DNA of 64,000 nt from JAJCYL01 sp965206015 (GTDB lineage Bacteria; Bacteroidota; Bacteroidia; Cytophagales; Cyclobacteriaceae): positions 248,001-312,000 of the forward strand of contig CBDBIW010000015.1 in assembly GCA_965206015.1 (NCBI GenBank), in the 5' to 3' direction. The notes beneath the pieces are model-generated. The model saw only the letters and a list, made by a program, of their open reading frames with translations, had not been told where the DNA came from and searched no databases. Position numbers and translations under genes: made by a program. Below are positions 41,017-50,602 of the stretch, in pieces; position 1 is the stretch's first letter; every line of letters begins with the position of its first letter.

Positions 41017-44000
41017 TTGGCAGTAACAGGTTCAGGAAGAAAAAATTTCTCTTCCATCAAAAGAGTAATCGATTACCCGGATTTTCTTGACGTTCAGGTA
41101 AGATCATTCCGAGATTTCTTTCAACTGGAAACCCCAGCTGAAAAAAGAGCTCAGGAAGGCCTCTACAAAGTGTTCTCTGAAAACTTTCCCATAGCTGACT
41201 CTCGGGAAAACTATGTCTTGGAATTCGTTGACTATCTGGTTGACCCACCAAAGTATAACGTGGATGAATGTATTGACCGGGGACTTACCAATTCTGTACC
41301 CCTGAAAGCAAAGTTGAGACTACTTTGTAATGATGAGGACAATGAGGATTTCGAGACCATTGAACAGGAAGTTTTCTTAGGCAACATTCCATACATGACC
41401 GATAAGGGCTCCTTCGTTATCAATGGAGCAGAAAGAGTAATCGTATCTCAGTTACACAGGTCTCCCGGTGTTTTCTTTGCTCAGAGTAAGCACACTAATG
41501 GCACTAAACTTTATTCTGCAAGAATCATCCCGTTTAAAGGATCTTGGATAGAATTTGCAACTGACGTTAATAACGTCATGTATGCCTATATTGATAGAAA
41601 AAAGAAGTTTCCAGTAACCACATTATTGAGAGCTATTGGTTATGGTACGGACAAGGACATTCTTGATTTGTTCGGACTATCTGAAGAAATCAATGCCACA
41701 CGCAAAAACCTGAAGAAGGTTATTGGGCGAAAGCTTGCCGCTAGAGTGCTTCGTACTTGGACAGAAGACTTCGTAGATGAAGACACAGGTGAAGTTGTTT
41801 CAATTGACAGGAATGAAGTGCTGCTTGAAAGAGATTCAATTCTGGTAGAAGAAGATCTTGAAACTATTGTGGAATCTGGAACCAAGTCTATCATCCTCCA
41901 CAGAGAAGATGTGAATGTGACTGACTATTCTATCATCTACAATACACTACAAAAAGATAATTCCAACTCTGAGAAAGAAGCTGTAGAACAAATCTATCGT
42001 CAGTTGAGAAATACTGAAGCTCCGGATGAACAAACAGCAAGGGACGTAATCCAGAGTTTATTTTTTAGTGATAAAAGATACGATTTAGGTGAAGTTGGCA
42101 GGTATAGAATCAATAGAAAGCTTGGACTAGAAATTGATGCCGATACCAAAGTTCTAACAAAAGAAGACATCATTCAGATCGTTAAATACCTTATCGGACT
42201 GATCAACTCCAAAGCAGTAGTTGACGATATTGATCACCTGAGTAACAGAAGGGTAAGAACAGTAGGGGAGCAGTTGTACTCACAATTTGGTGTTGGCCTT
42301 GCCAGAATGGCTCGAACTATCAAAGAGAGAATGAATGTTAGGGACAATGAGGATTTCAAGCCTGTTGATCTGATCAACGCAAGAACATTGTCATCAGTAA
42401 TAAACTCATTCTTCGGTACCAATCAGTTATCTCAGTTTATGGACCAAACGAATCCACTATCTGAGATAACGCATAAAAGAAGAATGTCAGCCTTGGGACC
42501 AGGTGGTCTTTCCAGGGAAAGAGCGGGATTTGAGGTTCGTGACGTACACTATACCCACTATGGTAGACTTTGTACCATTGAGACACCTGAAGGACCAAAC
42601 ATTGGTTTGATCTCCTCACTTTGTGTTCATGCAATAGTGAATACTATGGGATTCATTGAGACTCCATATAGGCTTGTGAAGAAAGGACACGTTACTGATG
42701 AGGTGGCTTTTTTGACTGCTGAGGATGAGGATACGCATAATATAGCTCAGGCCAATGCGCCTCTCAATGAGAAGAGTAACTTCGTTAATGATAGAGTTAA
42801 GGCAAGATTTGAAGGTGATTTTCCAATCGTGGAACCTGGAGATGTGACCTATATGGATATAGCTCCTAATCAAATCGTTTCTGTTGCGGCTTCAATGATT
42901 CCATTCCTGGAGCATGATGATGCTAACAGAGCATTGATGGGATCTAACATGCAGCGTCAAGCAGTACCATTGCTAAAGCCTGAAGCTCCAATCGTCGGCA
43001 CAGGCTTGGAAGAAAGACTAGCCAGAGATTCAAGGTCTCTGATAGTTGCTCAGGGCGATGGTAAAATTGACTACGTTGACGGTACTAAGATTGTGGTTAA
43101 GTACAATCTTGATGATAATAAACGCCTGGTTTCTTTTGATGAAGAGAAAATCACTTACGATCTTATTAAGTTCCGAAGAACAAATCAGGATACCTGTATC
43201 AACCTTAAGTCAATTGTAAAAAAAGGCGAAAAAGTTAAAGAAGGTCAAATTTTGTGTGAAGGTTTTGCCACACAAGGTGGTGAACTTGCACTTGGCCAAA
43301 ACCTTAAAGTCGCATTTATGCCTTGGCAGGGATACAACTTTGAGGATGCTATCGTGATATCCGAGAAAGTTGTAAGGCAGGATATTTTTACTTCACTTCA
43401 TATAGAAGAATTTGACTTAGAAGTTAGAGATACAAAACGAGGCGAAGAAGAGTTGACTTCAGAGATTCCAAACGTAAGCGAGGAAGCAGTTAAGAACCTG
43501 GATGAAAACGGAGTTATCAGAATTGGTGCTGAAATTAAGGAAGGGGACATTCTGATTGGAAAGATTACTCCAAAAGGAGAATCAGACCCAACTCCTGAGG
43601 AGAAACTGTTGAGAGCCATATTTGGTGATAAGGCGGGAGATGTAAAAAATGCTTCCCTTACAGCACCACCCTCACTGAAAGGTGTGGTAATTGAGACTAA
43701 ATTATTCTCGAGACCAAGAAAGGACAAAGACCTTCGAGTAAAATCTAAGAATGATGTTGAACTACTTAAAAACAAGTATGGCCAGCAATTACTTCAATTG
43801 AGATCAGTAATGATCGAAAAGATGGTTGAACTCTTAAATGGCAAGGACTCACAAGGAGTAAAGCACAAATTTGGAGAGGAAGTCCTTTCTAAAGGTGTGA
43901 AGTTCAATGCTAAGAATATTGAGCAGAACATATTCCCACCTAAAAACATTTATAAGGACGAGAGTACATACAATGTACAGGAGGAAGTAAATCTGATTTC

Positions 44001-44880
44001 AGACCTTAATCTGGATAATTGGACCAAAGACGAAAAAGCGAACAGCATGCTTTTTGATATGGTGAGAAATTATTTAAAGAAAAGAAACGATATCGCTGGT
44101 GAATTTAAGAGAGAACGATTCACATTAGAAGTTGGTGATGAATTACCTGCAGGAATAGTTAGGTTAGCCAAAGTTTATGTTGCCAAAAAGCGTAAGCTTA
44201 AAGTTGGTGATAAGATGGCTGGTCGTCATGGTAATAAAGGTGTTGTTGCAAAAATCGTTCGTGAAGAGGACATGCCTTTCATGGAGGACGGAACACCGCT
44301 GGACATCGTACTCAACCCACTTGGCGTACCCTCAAGAATGAACATCGGTCAGATTTACGAAACCGTACTCGGTTTTGCAGGTTTGAAACTTGGCAGAAAG
44401 TATGCGACACCAATTTTCGACGGGGCTTCCTTAGATCAGGTGGAAGAAGAATTGACTGAAGCCGGATTGACTGAATTTGGAAGAATGCACTTGATTGACG
44501 GTCTGACAGGTCACAGATTCGACCAACCAACAACCATTGGTGTGATCTATATGCTGAAACTGGGTCACCTTGTAGACGATAAAATGCACGCAAGGAGTAT
44601 TGGACCATATTCATTGATTACGCAACAACCATTGGGCGGTAAAGCTCATTTTGGTGGACAACGATTTGGTGAGATGGAAGTTTGGGCTCTTGAAGCATTC
44701 GGAGCATCCAATGTGCTGCAAGAAATCTTAACCATTAAGTCTGACGACGTGACCGGTAGGGCAAAGGCTTATGAAGCGATTGTAAAAGGGGAAAATATGG
44801 GTAAACCCAATATCCCTGAATCATTCAATGTACTGGTTCATGAACTTCGCGGACTAGCCCTTGAAATAACTTTGGAATAA
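41017..44880 (+). CDS. rpoB: DNA-directed RNA polymerase subunit beta
   Basis: This 1287-residue protein begins at a TTG, giving MAVTGSGRKNFSSIKRVIDYPDFL; no ATG lies near this point, so TTG is the probable start. It contains the rifampicin-region segment LSQFMDQTNPLSEITHKRRMSALGPGGLSRERAG (around residue 475; all usual binding residues are present), and the C-terminal GGKAHFGGQRFGEMEVWALEA block. It forms the catalytic core with beta-prime. The length is typical for Bacteroidota. rpoC starts 43 bases later. Confidence 0.98.
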   Translation: MAVTGSGRKNFSSIKRVIDYPDFLDVQVRSFRDFFQLETPAEKRAQEGLYKVFSENFPIADSRENYVLEFVDYLVDPPKYNVDECIDRGLTNSVPLKAKLRLLCNDEDNEDFETIEQEVFLGNIPYMTDKGSFVINGAERVIVSQLHRSPGVFFAQSKHTNGTKLYSARIIPFKGSWIEFATDVNNVMYAYIDRKKKFPVTTLLRAIGYGTDKDILDLFGLSEEINATRKNLKKVIGRKLAARVLRTWTEDFVDEDTGEVVSIDRNEVLLERDSILVEEDLETIVESGTKSIILHREDVNVTDYSIIYNTLQKDNSNSEKEAVEQIYRQLRNTEAPDEQTARDVIQSLFFSDKRYDLGEVGRYRINRKLGLEIDADTKVLTKEDIIQIVKYLIGLINSKAVVDDIDHLSNRRVRTVGEQLYSQFGVGLARMARTIKERMNVRDNEDFKPVDLINARTLSSVINSFFGTNQLSQFMDQTNPLSEITHKRRMSALGPGGLSRERAGFEVRDVHYTHYGRLCTIETPEGPNIGLISSLCVHAIVNTMGFIETPYRLVKKGHVTDEVAFLTAEDEDTHNIAQANAPLNEKSNFVNDRVKARFEGDFPIVEPGDVTYMDIAPNQIVSVAASMIPFLEHDDANRALMGSNMQRQAVPLLKPEAPIVGTGLEERLARDSRSLIVAQGDGKIDYVDGTKIVVKYNLDDNKRLVSFDEEKITYDLIKFRRTNQDTCINLKSIVKKGEKVKEGQILCEGFATQGGELALGQNLKVAFMPWQGYNFEDAIVISEKVVRQDIFTSLHIEEFDLEVRDTKRGEEELTSEIPNVSEEAVKNLDENGVIRIGAEIKEGDILIGKITPKGESDPTPEEKLLRAIFGDKAGDVKNASLTAPPSLKGVVIETKLFSRPRKDKDLRVKSKNDVELLKNKYGQQLLQLRSVMIEKMVELLNGKDSQGVKHKFGEEVLSKGVKFNAKNIEQNIFPPKNIYKDESTYNVQEEVNLISDLNLDNWTKDEKANSMLFDMVRNYLKKRNDIAGEFKRERFTLEVGDELPAGIVRLAKVYVAKKRKLKVGDKMAGRHGNKGVVAKIVREEDMPFMEDGTPLDIVLNPLGVPSRMNIGQIYETVLGFAGLKLGRKYATPIFDGASLDQVEEELTEAGLTEFGRMHLIDGLTGHRFDQPTTIGVIYMLKLGHLVDDKMHARSIGPYSLITQQPLGGKAHFGGQRFGEMEVWALEAFGASNVLQEILTIKSDDVTGRAKAYEAIVKGENMGKPNIPESFNVLVHELRGLALEITLE

Positions 44881-44923
44881 TTAAATGGCGAAAGCCAATT
44901 ATTAATCACACTATAAAAACAAT

Positions 44924-47900
44924 ATGGCATTCAGGAAGCATAAAAAACTGAACAACGACTTTTCTAAAGTAACTATTAGCCTGGCATCACCTGAGTCGAT
45001 TCTTGAAAGTTCGCATGGAGAAGTCACCCAACCGGAGACCATTAATTACAGAACTTACAAGCCTGAAATGGGTGGATTGTTTTGTGAAAGGATATTTGGC
45101 CCTGTTAAGGATTGGGAATGTCATTGTGGCAAGTACAAGAGAATCAGATATAAAGGAATTATATGTGACCGTTGCGGTGTTGAAGTTACTGAAAAGAAAG
45201 TTCGACGAGAGCGAATGGGTCACATTGAACTGGTTGTACCTGTAGCTCATATTTGGTATTTCAAATCTTTGCCTAATAAAATCGGTTATTTGCTTGGCCT
45301 CCCAACCAAGAAATTGGATCAGATCATTTATTACGAGCGATATTGTGTCATTCAGGCCGGTGTGAAGGCTGAAGATGAAATAAATTACCTGGATTTCCTT
45401 ACAGAAGACGAGTATCTCGATATACTCGATAAACTTCCGAGGGAAAATCAAATGCTCAATGATGAGGATTCAAATAAATTCATCGCTAAGATGGGCACCG
45501 AGGCATTAGAAATGCTTCTTTCTCGCATTAATCTTGATGAGCTATCATACGAGTTACGCCATCAAGCTGCGACTGATACCTCTCAACAGAGGAAAGCAGA
45601 AGCACTTAAACGATTGAAAGTAGTTGAGGCTTTTAGAGATGCCAGGACGAGAATTGAAAACCGTCCGGAATGGATGATTATTAAGATGGTGCCTGTTATT
45701 CCACCAGAATTGAGGCCTTTGGTTCCTCTTGACGGCGGTCGATTTGCTACTTCTGACTTGAACGACCTTTACAGAAGAGTGATCATTAGAAACAACAGAC
45801 TTAAAAGACTGATTGACATTAAGGCTCCGGAAGTAATTCTTCGAAATGAGAAGAGGATGCTGCAGGAGGCTGTTGACTCATTGTTTGATAACTCAAGAAA
45901 AATCAATTCAGTAAGGTCAGATGGTAATAGAGCCTTAAAATCCCTGAGTGATATGCTCAAAGGTAAGCAAGGCCGTTTCCGTCAGAACCTATTGGGCAAA
46001 AGAGTTGACTATTCAGGTCGATCAGTAATTGTTGTGGGTCCTGAGTTGAAGATGCATGAGTGTGGTCTTCCCAAGGAGATGGCTGCAGAGCTCTTCAAGC
46101 CTTTCATCATTAGAAAACTGATTGAGAGAGGAATTGTTAAAACTGTAAAATCTGCTAAGAAAATTGTTGACAGGAAGGATCCTGCTGTCTGGGATATTCT
46201 TGAGAATGTCCTCAAAGGACATCCGGTTCTTTTGAACAGAGCTCCAACGCTTCACAGACTTGGAATTCAGGCATTTCAGCCCAAACTGATCGAGGGTAAA
46301 GCCATTCAACTGCACCCATTAGCATGCACAGCATTTAACGCCGACTTTGACGGTGACCAGATGGCTGTTCACGTTCCTCTTGGGCATGAGGCAGTTATTG
46401 AAGCATCATTATTGATGTTAGCTTCTCACAATATCTTGAATCCTGCTAATGGTAATCCAATTACTGTTCCTTCACAGGACATGGTACTTGGCCTGTACTA
46501 TTTGACAAAAGGACGAAGAGTTGTCAAGGAGAATAAAAAGGACGAAGAAGGTGGCGATGACTTGAAGATGTTCTATGGCTCTGATGAAGTGATTATTGCT
46601 ATCAATGAGGGTGTGGTCTCTCAGCACGACTACATAAAGGTAAGAGTACAAGTAAGAGAAAACGACGAACTCGTTACCCGGACTATAGAAACAGTAGCCG
46701 GGCGTGTGATTTTCAACCAGCATATCCCTGAAGAAATTGGATATCTGGATGAACTACTTACCAAGAAAAAACTTCAAAAAATTATAGCCCAGGTATTTAA
46801 AATATCCGGAATGGCTAAAACAGCGGATTTCCTTGATAATATTAAGCAACTTGGCTTCAAGATGGCCTATATGGGTGGTTTGTCAATCGGACTTGGCGAT
46901 ATAAGTATACCTGAAGAAAAGGGTAAGCTTGTTCAACAAGCTAAGGACGAAGTGGATGTAGTCCGGAATAACTACTTAATAGGTCTTATAACGGACAATG
47001 AGAGATATAACCAGGTGATAGATATCTGGACCAGGATAAACTCTCAAATCACCAATACCCTAATGGATCAATTGGCTACAAATCAGGATGGATTTAACCC
47101 CATCTATATGATGATGCACTCAGGTGCCAGGGGCTCGAGAGAGCAGATTAGACAACTTGGCGGTATGAGAGGTCTGATGGCTAAACCTCAAAAAAACATC
47201 CAAGGATCAGTTGGTGAGATTATTGAGAATCCAATTCTTTCAAACTTTAAGGAAGGCCTGGACGTTATTGAGTACTTTATTTCTACTCATGGAGCAAGAA
47301 AAGGTCTTGCCGATACTGCGCTTAAAACTGCGGATGCAGGTTATTTAACTAGAAGGCTAGTAGATGTATCACAAGATGTTGTTGTTATTGAAGTGGATTG
47401 CGGAACTCTTAGAGGAATTGCAACGACTGCTCTTAAGGACAATGAGGATATTGTAGAACCGTTATCAGAGAGAATTCTTGGAAGAGCATCTGTTCATGAT
47501 ATTTACGATCCAATAACTGGAAAATTGATCATTGGTTCTGGCGAGCAGTTCACAGAAGAGATCGCTGATTATATCGATGAAACTAGTATTGAAGAAGTTG
47601 AAATAAGATCAGCTCTTACCTGTGAAACACGTAAAGGAGTTTGTGCCAAATGTTACGGTAGAAACCTTGCAACTGGCAAAATGGCTAATCAAGGCGAAGC
47701 TGTAGGTGTAATTGCTGCTCAATCAATTGGTGAGCCCGGTACACAGCTTACACTTAGGACTTTCCACGTTGGTGGTACCGCCTCCAACATTGCAGTTGAC
47801 GCAAATATCAAAGCCAAGTTTGACGGTATAGTTGAATTTGATAGAGTTAGCACTATCAAGACGACGAATGCTGAAGGAGATAAGGTAGAAATGATCATGG

Positions 47901-49240
47901 GTAGGTCGGGTGAGATTCGAATCGTTGATAAGGATGGAAAAATCCTCATTAATAATCACGTTCCTTACAGCGCATTTCTTAAAGTAAAAGATGGTCAGAA
48001 AGTGGAGAAGGGGCAGGAATTTTGTAGCTGGGACCCATACAATGCCGTAATTCTGTCAGAGTTTGACGGTAAGATAGATTTTGAGTTCATTGAAGAAGGT
48101 ATTACTTATAAGGAAGAGTCTGACGAGCAGACTGGTCACCGTGAAAAGGTAATTATTGATACCAAAGACAAGACCAAGAACCCTGCTATCATTGTTGAAT
48201 ATAAAGATGAAGTTAAGGCGTACAACATCCCTGTTGGGGCTCACCTTGCTGTATCAAAAGGAGACAAGATTAGGCCCGGTCAGATTTTAGCCAAAATTCC
48301 AAGAACACTAAGTAAGTCAAGAGATATCACTGGTGGTTTGCCTAGGGTGCAGGAATTGTTTGAAGCTAGAAATCCATCCAATCCTGCTGTTGTGAGTGAG
48401 ATTGACGGCATTGTGACATACGGTGGCATCAAGAGAGGAAATAGAGAGATTTTCATTGAATCTAAGGATGGTGTACAGAAGAGATATTTAGTATCGCTTT
48501 CTAAGCACATCCTGGTACAGGACAATGACTATGTAAGAGCAGGTATCCCGTTATCTGACGGAGCAATTACTCCGGCTGATATCCTGGCCATTAGTGGCCC
48601 TACTGCTGTTCAGGAGTATCTAGTGAATGAAATTCAGGAAGTTTATCGTCTTCAGGGTGTGAAGATCAATGACAAGCATATTGAAATTATCGTTCGCCAG
48701 ATGATGCAGAAAGTAATGATATTGGATGCTGGAGACACAAATTTCTTACCTAATCAGCAGGTAGACAGATGGGTTTTCATAGAGGAGAATGATCTAATTC
48801 TGGACAAGAAGGTAGTGACAGAATCGGGAGATTCTGAATCCCTTAAGCAAGGTCAGATAATTACATCCAGGCAATTGAGAAATGAGAACTCTAGTTTGAA
48901 AAGAAAGGACATGAAGTTGGCGCAGGTCAGAAATGCTGAGCCAGCGGTTTCCCGACCAACTCTTCAAGGGATTACACAAGCATCCTTGGGTACCGAAAGC
49001 TTTATTTCAGCCGCATCTTTTCAGGAGACTACGAAAGTATTGAGTGAAGCAGCAATCAGAGGTAAAGCTGACGGCTTGATTGGCTTGAAGGAAAATGTAA
49101 TTGTGGGTCACTTAATTCCAGCAGGTACTGGTCAGAGGAAATTCGCTAAATCAATTGTAGCTTCAAAAGAGGAGTATGAAAACTTGGTGGCGGCAAAGGA
49201 ACAACACGGACAAACCATTGAATTCCAGGCTAACAAGTAA
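44924..49240 (+). CDS. rpoC: DNA-directed RNA polymerase subunit beta-prime
   Basis: This 1438-residue subunit carries the zinc-binding CHCGKYKRIRYKGIICDRCG set near residues 66-86, the catalytic magnesium motif NADFDGDQMAVH near 470, and the second zinc-cluster region CETRKGVCAKCYG near 905. The trigger-loop and bridge-helix region lies near residues 730-790 (for example MMMHSGARGSREQIRQLGGMRGLM). It is made as a single protein, not split. The length agrees with Bacteroidota RpoC. Confidence 0.98.
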   Translation: MAFRKHKKLNNDFSKVTISLASPESILESSHGEVTQPETINYRTYKPEMGGLFCERIFGPVKDWECHCGKYKRIRYKGIICDRCGVEVTEKKVRRERMGHIELVVPVAHIWYFKSLPNKIGYLLGLPTKKLDQIIYYERYCVIQAGVKAEDEINYLDFLTEDEYLDILDKLPRENQMLNDEDSNKFIAKMGTEALEMLLSRINLDELSYELRHQAATDTSQQRKAEALKRLKVVEAFRDARTRIENRPEWMIIKMVPVIPPELRPLVPLDGGRFATSDLNDLYRRVIIRNNRLKRLIDIKAPEVILRNEKRMLQEAVDSLFDNSRKINSVRSDGNRALKSLSDMLKGKQGRFRQNLLGKRVDYSGRSVIVVGPELKMHECGLPKEMAAELFKPFIIRKLIERGIVKTVKSAKKIVDRKDPAVWDILENVLKGHPVLLNRAPTLHRLGIQAFQPKLIEGKAIQLHPLACTAFNADFDGDQMAVHVPLGHEAVIEASLLMLASHNILNPANGNPITVPSQDMVLGLYYLTKGRRVVKENKKDEEGGDDLKMFYGSDEVIIAINEGVVSQHDYIKVRVQVRENDELVTRTIETVAGRVIFNQHIPEEIGYLDELLTKKKLQKIIAQVFKISGMAKTADFLDNIKQLGFKMAYMGGLSIGLGDISIPEEKGKLVQQAKDEVDVVRNNYLIGLITDNERYNQVIDIWTRINSQITNTLMDQLATNQDGFNPIYMMMHSGARGSREQIRQLGGMRGLMAKPQKNIQGSVGEIIENPILSNFKEGLDVIEYFISTHGARKGLADTALKTADAGYLTRRLVDVSQDVVVIEVDCGTLRGIATTALKDNEDIVEPLSERILGRASVHDIYDPITGKLIIGSGEQFTEEIADYIDETSIEEVEIRSALTCETRKGVCAKCYGRNLATGKMANQGEAVGVIAAQSIGEPGTQLTLRTFHVGGTASNIAVDANIKAKFDGIVEFDRVSTIKTTNAEGDKVEMIMGRSGEIRIVDKDGKILINNHVPYSAFLKVKDGQKVEKGQEFCSWDPYNAVILSEFDGKIDFEFIEEGITYKEESDEQTGHREKVIIDTKDKTKNPAIIVEYKDEVKAYNIPVGAHLAVSKGDKIRPGQILAKIPRTLSKSRDITGGLPRVQELFEARNPSNPAVVSEIDGIVTYGGIKRGNREIFIESKDGVQKRYLVSLSKHILVQDNDYVRAGIPLSDGAITPADILAISGPTAVQEYLVNEIQEVYRLQGVKINDKHIEIIVRQMMQKVMILDAGDTNFLPNQQVDRWVFIEENDLILDKKVVTESGDSESLKQGQIITSRQLRNENSSLKRKDMKLAQVRNAEPAVSRPTLQGITQASLGTESFISAASFQETTKVLSEAAIRGKADGLIGLKENVIVGHLIPAGTGQRKFAKSIVASKEEYENLVAAKEQHGQTIEFQANK

Positions 49241-49244
49241 GAGA

Positions 49245-49574
49245 ATGGCTGAAAAAGATAAAGAACAACAAAGAGCATCAAACCAGATTAACATTGAGCT
49301 CTCAGAAGAAATCGCTGAGGGCACTTATGCTAATTTGGCCATGATAGCACACTCTAATAGTGAGTTTGTTATAGATTTTATCAGATTAATGCCAGGAGTG
49401 CCAAAAGCACAAGTGAAGGCTAGAATTGTAATTACTCCTGAACATGCTAAAAGACTTTTAGCTGCACTGGACGAAAACATCCAGAAGTATGAAAAGACTT
49501 TTGGCACAATTAAACAGACAGAAGAAACTCCAAAATTTCCAATTAATTTTGGAGGAACTGTTGGAGAAGCTTAA
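49245..49574 (+). CDS. DUF3467 domain-containing protein
   Basis: The ATG at 49245 lies 4 bases after the rpoC stop and gives 109 residues; longer readings overlap rpoC and are not plausible. The segment INIELSEEIAEGTYANLAMIAHSNSEFVIDFIRLMPG and the AKRLLAALDENI helix define the DUF3467 family, widespread in Bacteroidota and of unknown function. Its constant position after rpoC suggests a role near transcription. A terminator follows. Confidence 0.9.
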   Translation: MAEKDKEQQRASNQINIELSEEIAEGTYANLAMIAHSNSEFVIDFIRLMPGVPKAQVKARIVITPEHAKRLLAALDENIQKYEKTFGTIKQTEETPKFPINFGGTVGEA

Positions 49575-49596
49575 TAATTATTTTATGATAAAAAGG

Positions 49597-49626
49597 ACCT
49601 ATCGTGTGCAGGGTAGGTTTTTTTTA
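49597..49626 (+). terminator. Terminator of the rpoBC-DUF3467 transcript
   Basis: ACCTATC (49597-49603) pairs with GGTAGGT (49612-49618; one G-T pair) and is followed by a run of T residues (49618-49625). Confidence 0.8.
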
Positions 49627-49660
49627 TGATGCGAATTAATCAAGGAATAACACATCGGTC

Positions 49661-49691
49661 TTTTATTTAAAGATTTCACTTCCTACCTTTG
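49661..49691 (+). promoter_or_regulatory. Promoter for rpsL-rpsG-fusA-rpsJ
   Basis: TTTT at 49661-49664, 19 bases, then TACCTTTG at 49684-49691 (exact -7 consensus). The start would be about 30 bases before the rpsL ATG. The leader contains TTCAG but only weak pairing. Confidence 0.75.
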
Positions 49692-49727
49692 CATCCCTAA
49701 ATTCAGAATGACAATAATTCTTAGTAA

Positions 49728-50108
49728 ATGCCTACTATCCAGCAGTTAATTAGAAAGGGAAGAAAGACACTGACTTCCAAATCCAAATCCCCCGCCCTGG
49801 ACTCTTGTCCACAAAGGCGTGGTGTTTGCACCAGGGTGTATACAACCACTCCAAAAAAGCCTAACTCAGCAATGAGAAAAGTGGCCAGAGTTAGGTTGAC
49901 CAATGGTAAAGAAGTTAACGCTTACATCCCGGGAGAGGGGCACAACCTTCAGGAACACTCAATTGTTCTAATAAGGGGTGGCCGAGTGAAAGACTTACCG
50001 GGTGTTAGATATCACATCATTAGGGGTACGCTAGACACAGCCGGTGTTGACGGCCGAACACAGAGAAGATCAAAGTACGGTGCCAAGAAACCAAAGGATA
50101 AAAAATAA
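49728..50108 (+). CDS. rpsL: 30S ribosomal protein S12
   Basis: This 126-residue decoding-centre protein has the TTTPKKPNSAMRKVARVRL block (Lys at the usual streptomycin-resistance position is unchanged) and PGEGHNLQEHSIVLIRGGRVKDLPGVRYH. Both streptomycin-target lysines are wild type, so sensitivity is expected at this level. It is the first gene of the str operon. Confidence 0.97.
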   Translation: MPTIQQLIRKGRKTLTSKSKSPALDSCPQRRGVCTRVYTTTPKKPNSAMRKVARVRLTNGKEVNAYIPGEGHNLQEHSIVLIRGGRVKDLPGVRYHIIRGTLDTAGVDGRTQRRSKYGAKKPKDKK

Positions 50109-50126
50109 GATTGAAAATAATCAGTA

Positions 50127-50594
50127 ATGAGAAAATCCAAGCCTAAAAAACGATACATTCTTCCAGATCCAAAATTCAAAGATGAATTGGTAACCAGATT
50201 CATAAATAATCTGATGTTTGGTGGGAAAAAGAGTACAGCCGCTACGATATTCTACGATGCAATTGACATAGTGGAGGAAAAGACCAAAGAAAACGGTCTC
50301 GAGACCTGGAAAAAGGCACTTGGTAATATTATGCCATCTGTTGAGGTAAAGAGTAGAAGAGTTGGTGGTGCAACTTTTCAAGTTCCTTTGGAAGTTCGTC
50401 CTGACAGGAAAGTTTCGCTGGGTATCAAATGGATGATCAAGTACGCCCGGCTGAGAGGAGAAAAAACAATGACCCAAAGATTGGCCGGCGAAATTATCGC
50501 CGGATTTGGTGGAGAAGGGTCTGCTGTAAAGAAGAAGGATGATACGCACAGAATGGCTGACGCAAATAAAGCATTTTCACATTTTAGATTTTAG
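50127..50594 (+). CDS. rpsG: 30S ribosomal protein S7
   Basis: This 155-residue protein nucleates the 30S head. The N-terminal region RYILPDPKFKDELVTRFINNLM and the GGATFQVPLEVRP motif near residue 79 are typical, as is the helical C-terminus ending DTHRMADANKAFSHFRF. It lies 18 bases after rpsL; fusA starts 8 bases after its stop. Confidence 0.97.
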   Translation: MRKSKPKKRYILPDPKFKDELVTRFINNLMFGGKKSTAATIFYDAIDIVEEKTKENGLETWKKALGNIMPSVEVKSRRVGGATFQVPLEVRPDRKVSLGIKWMIKYARLRGEKTMTQRLAGEIIAGFGGEGSAVKKKDDTHRMADANKAFSHFRF

Positions 50595-50602
50595 TGGCAA
50601 TA

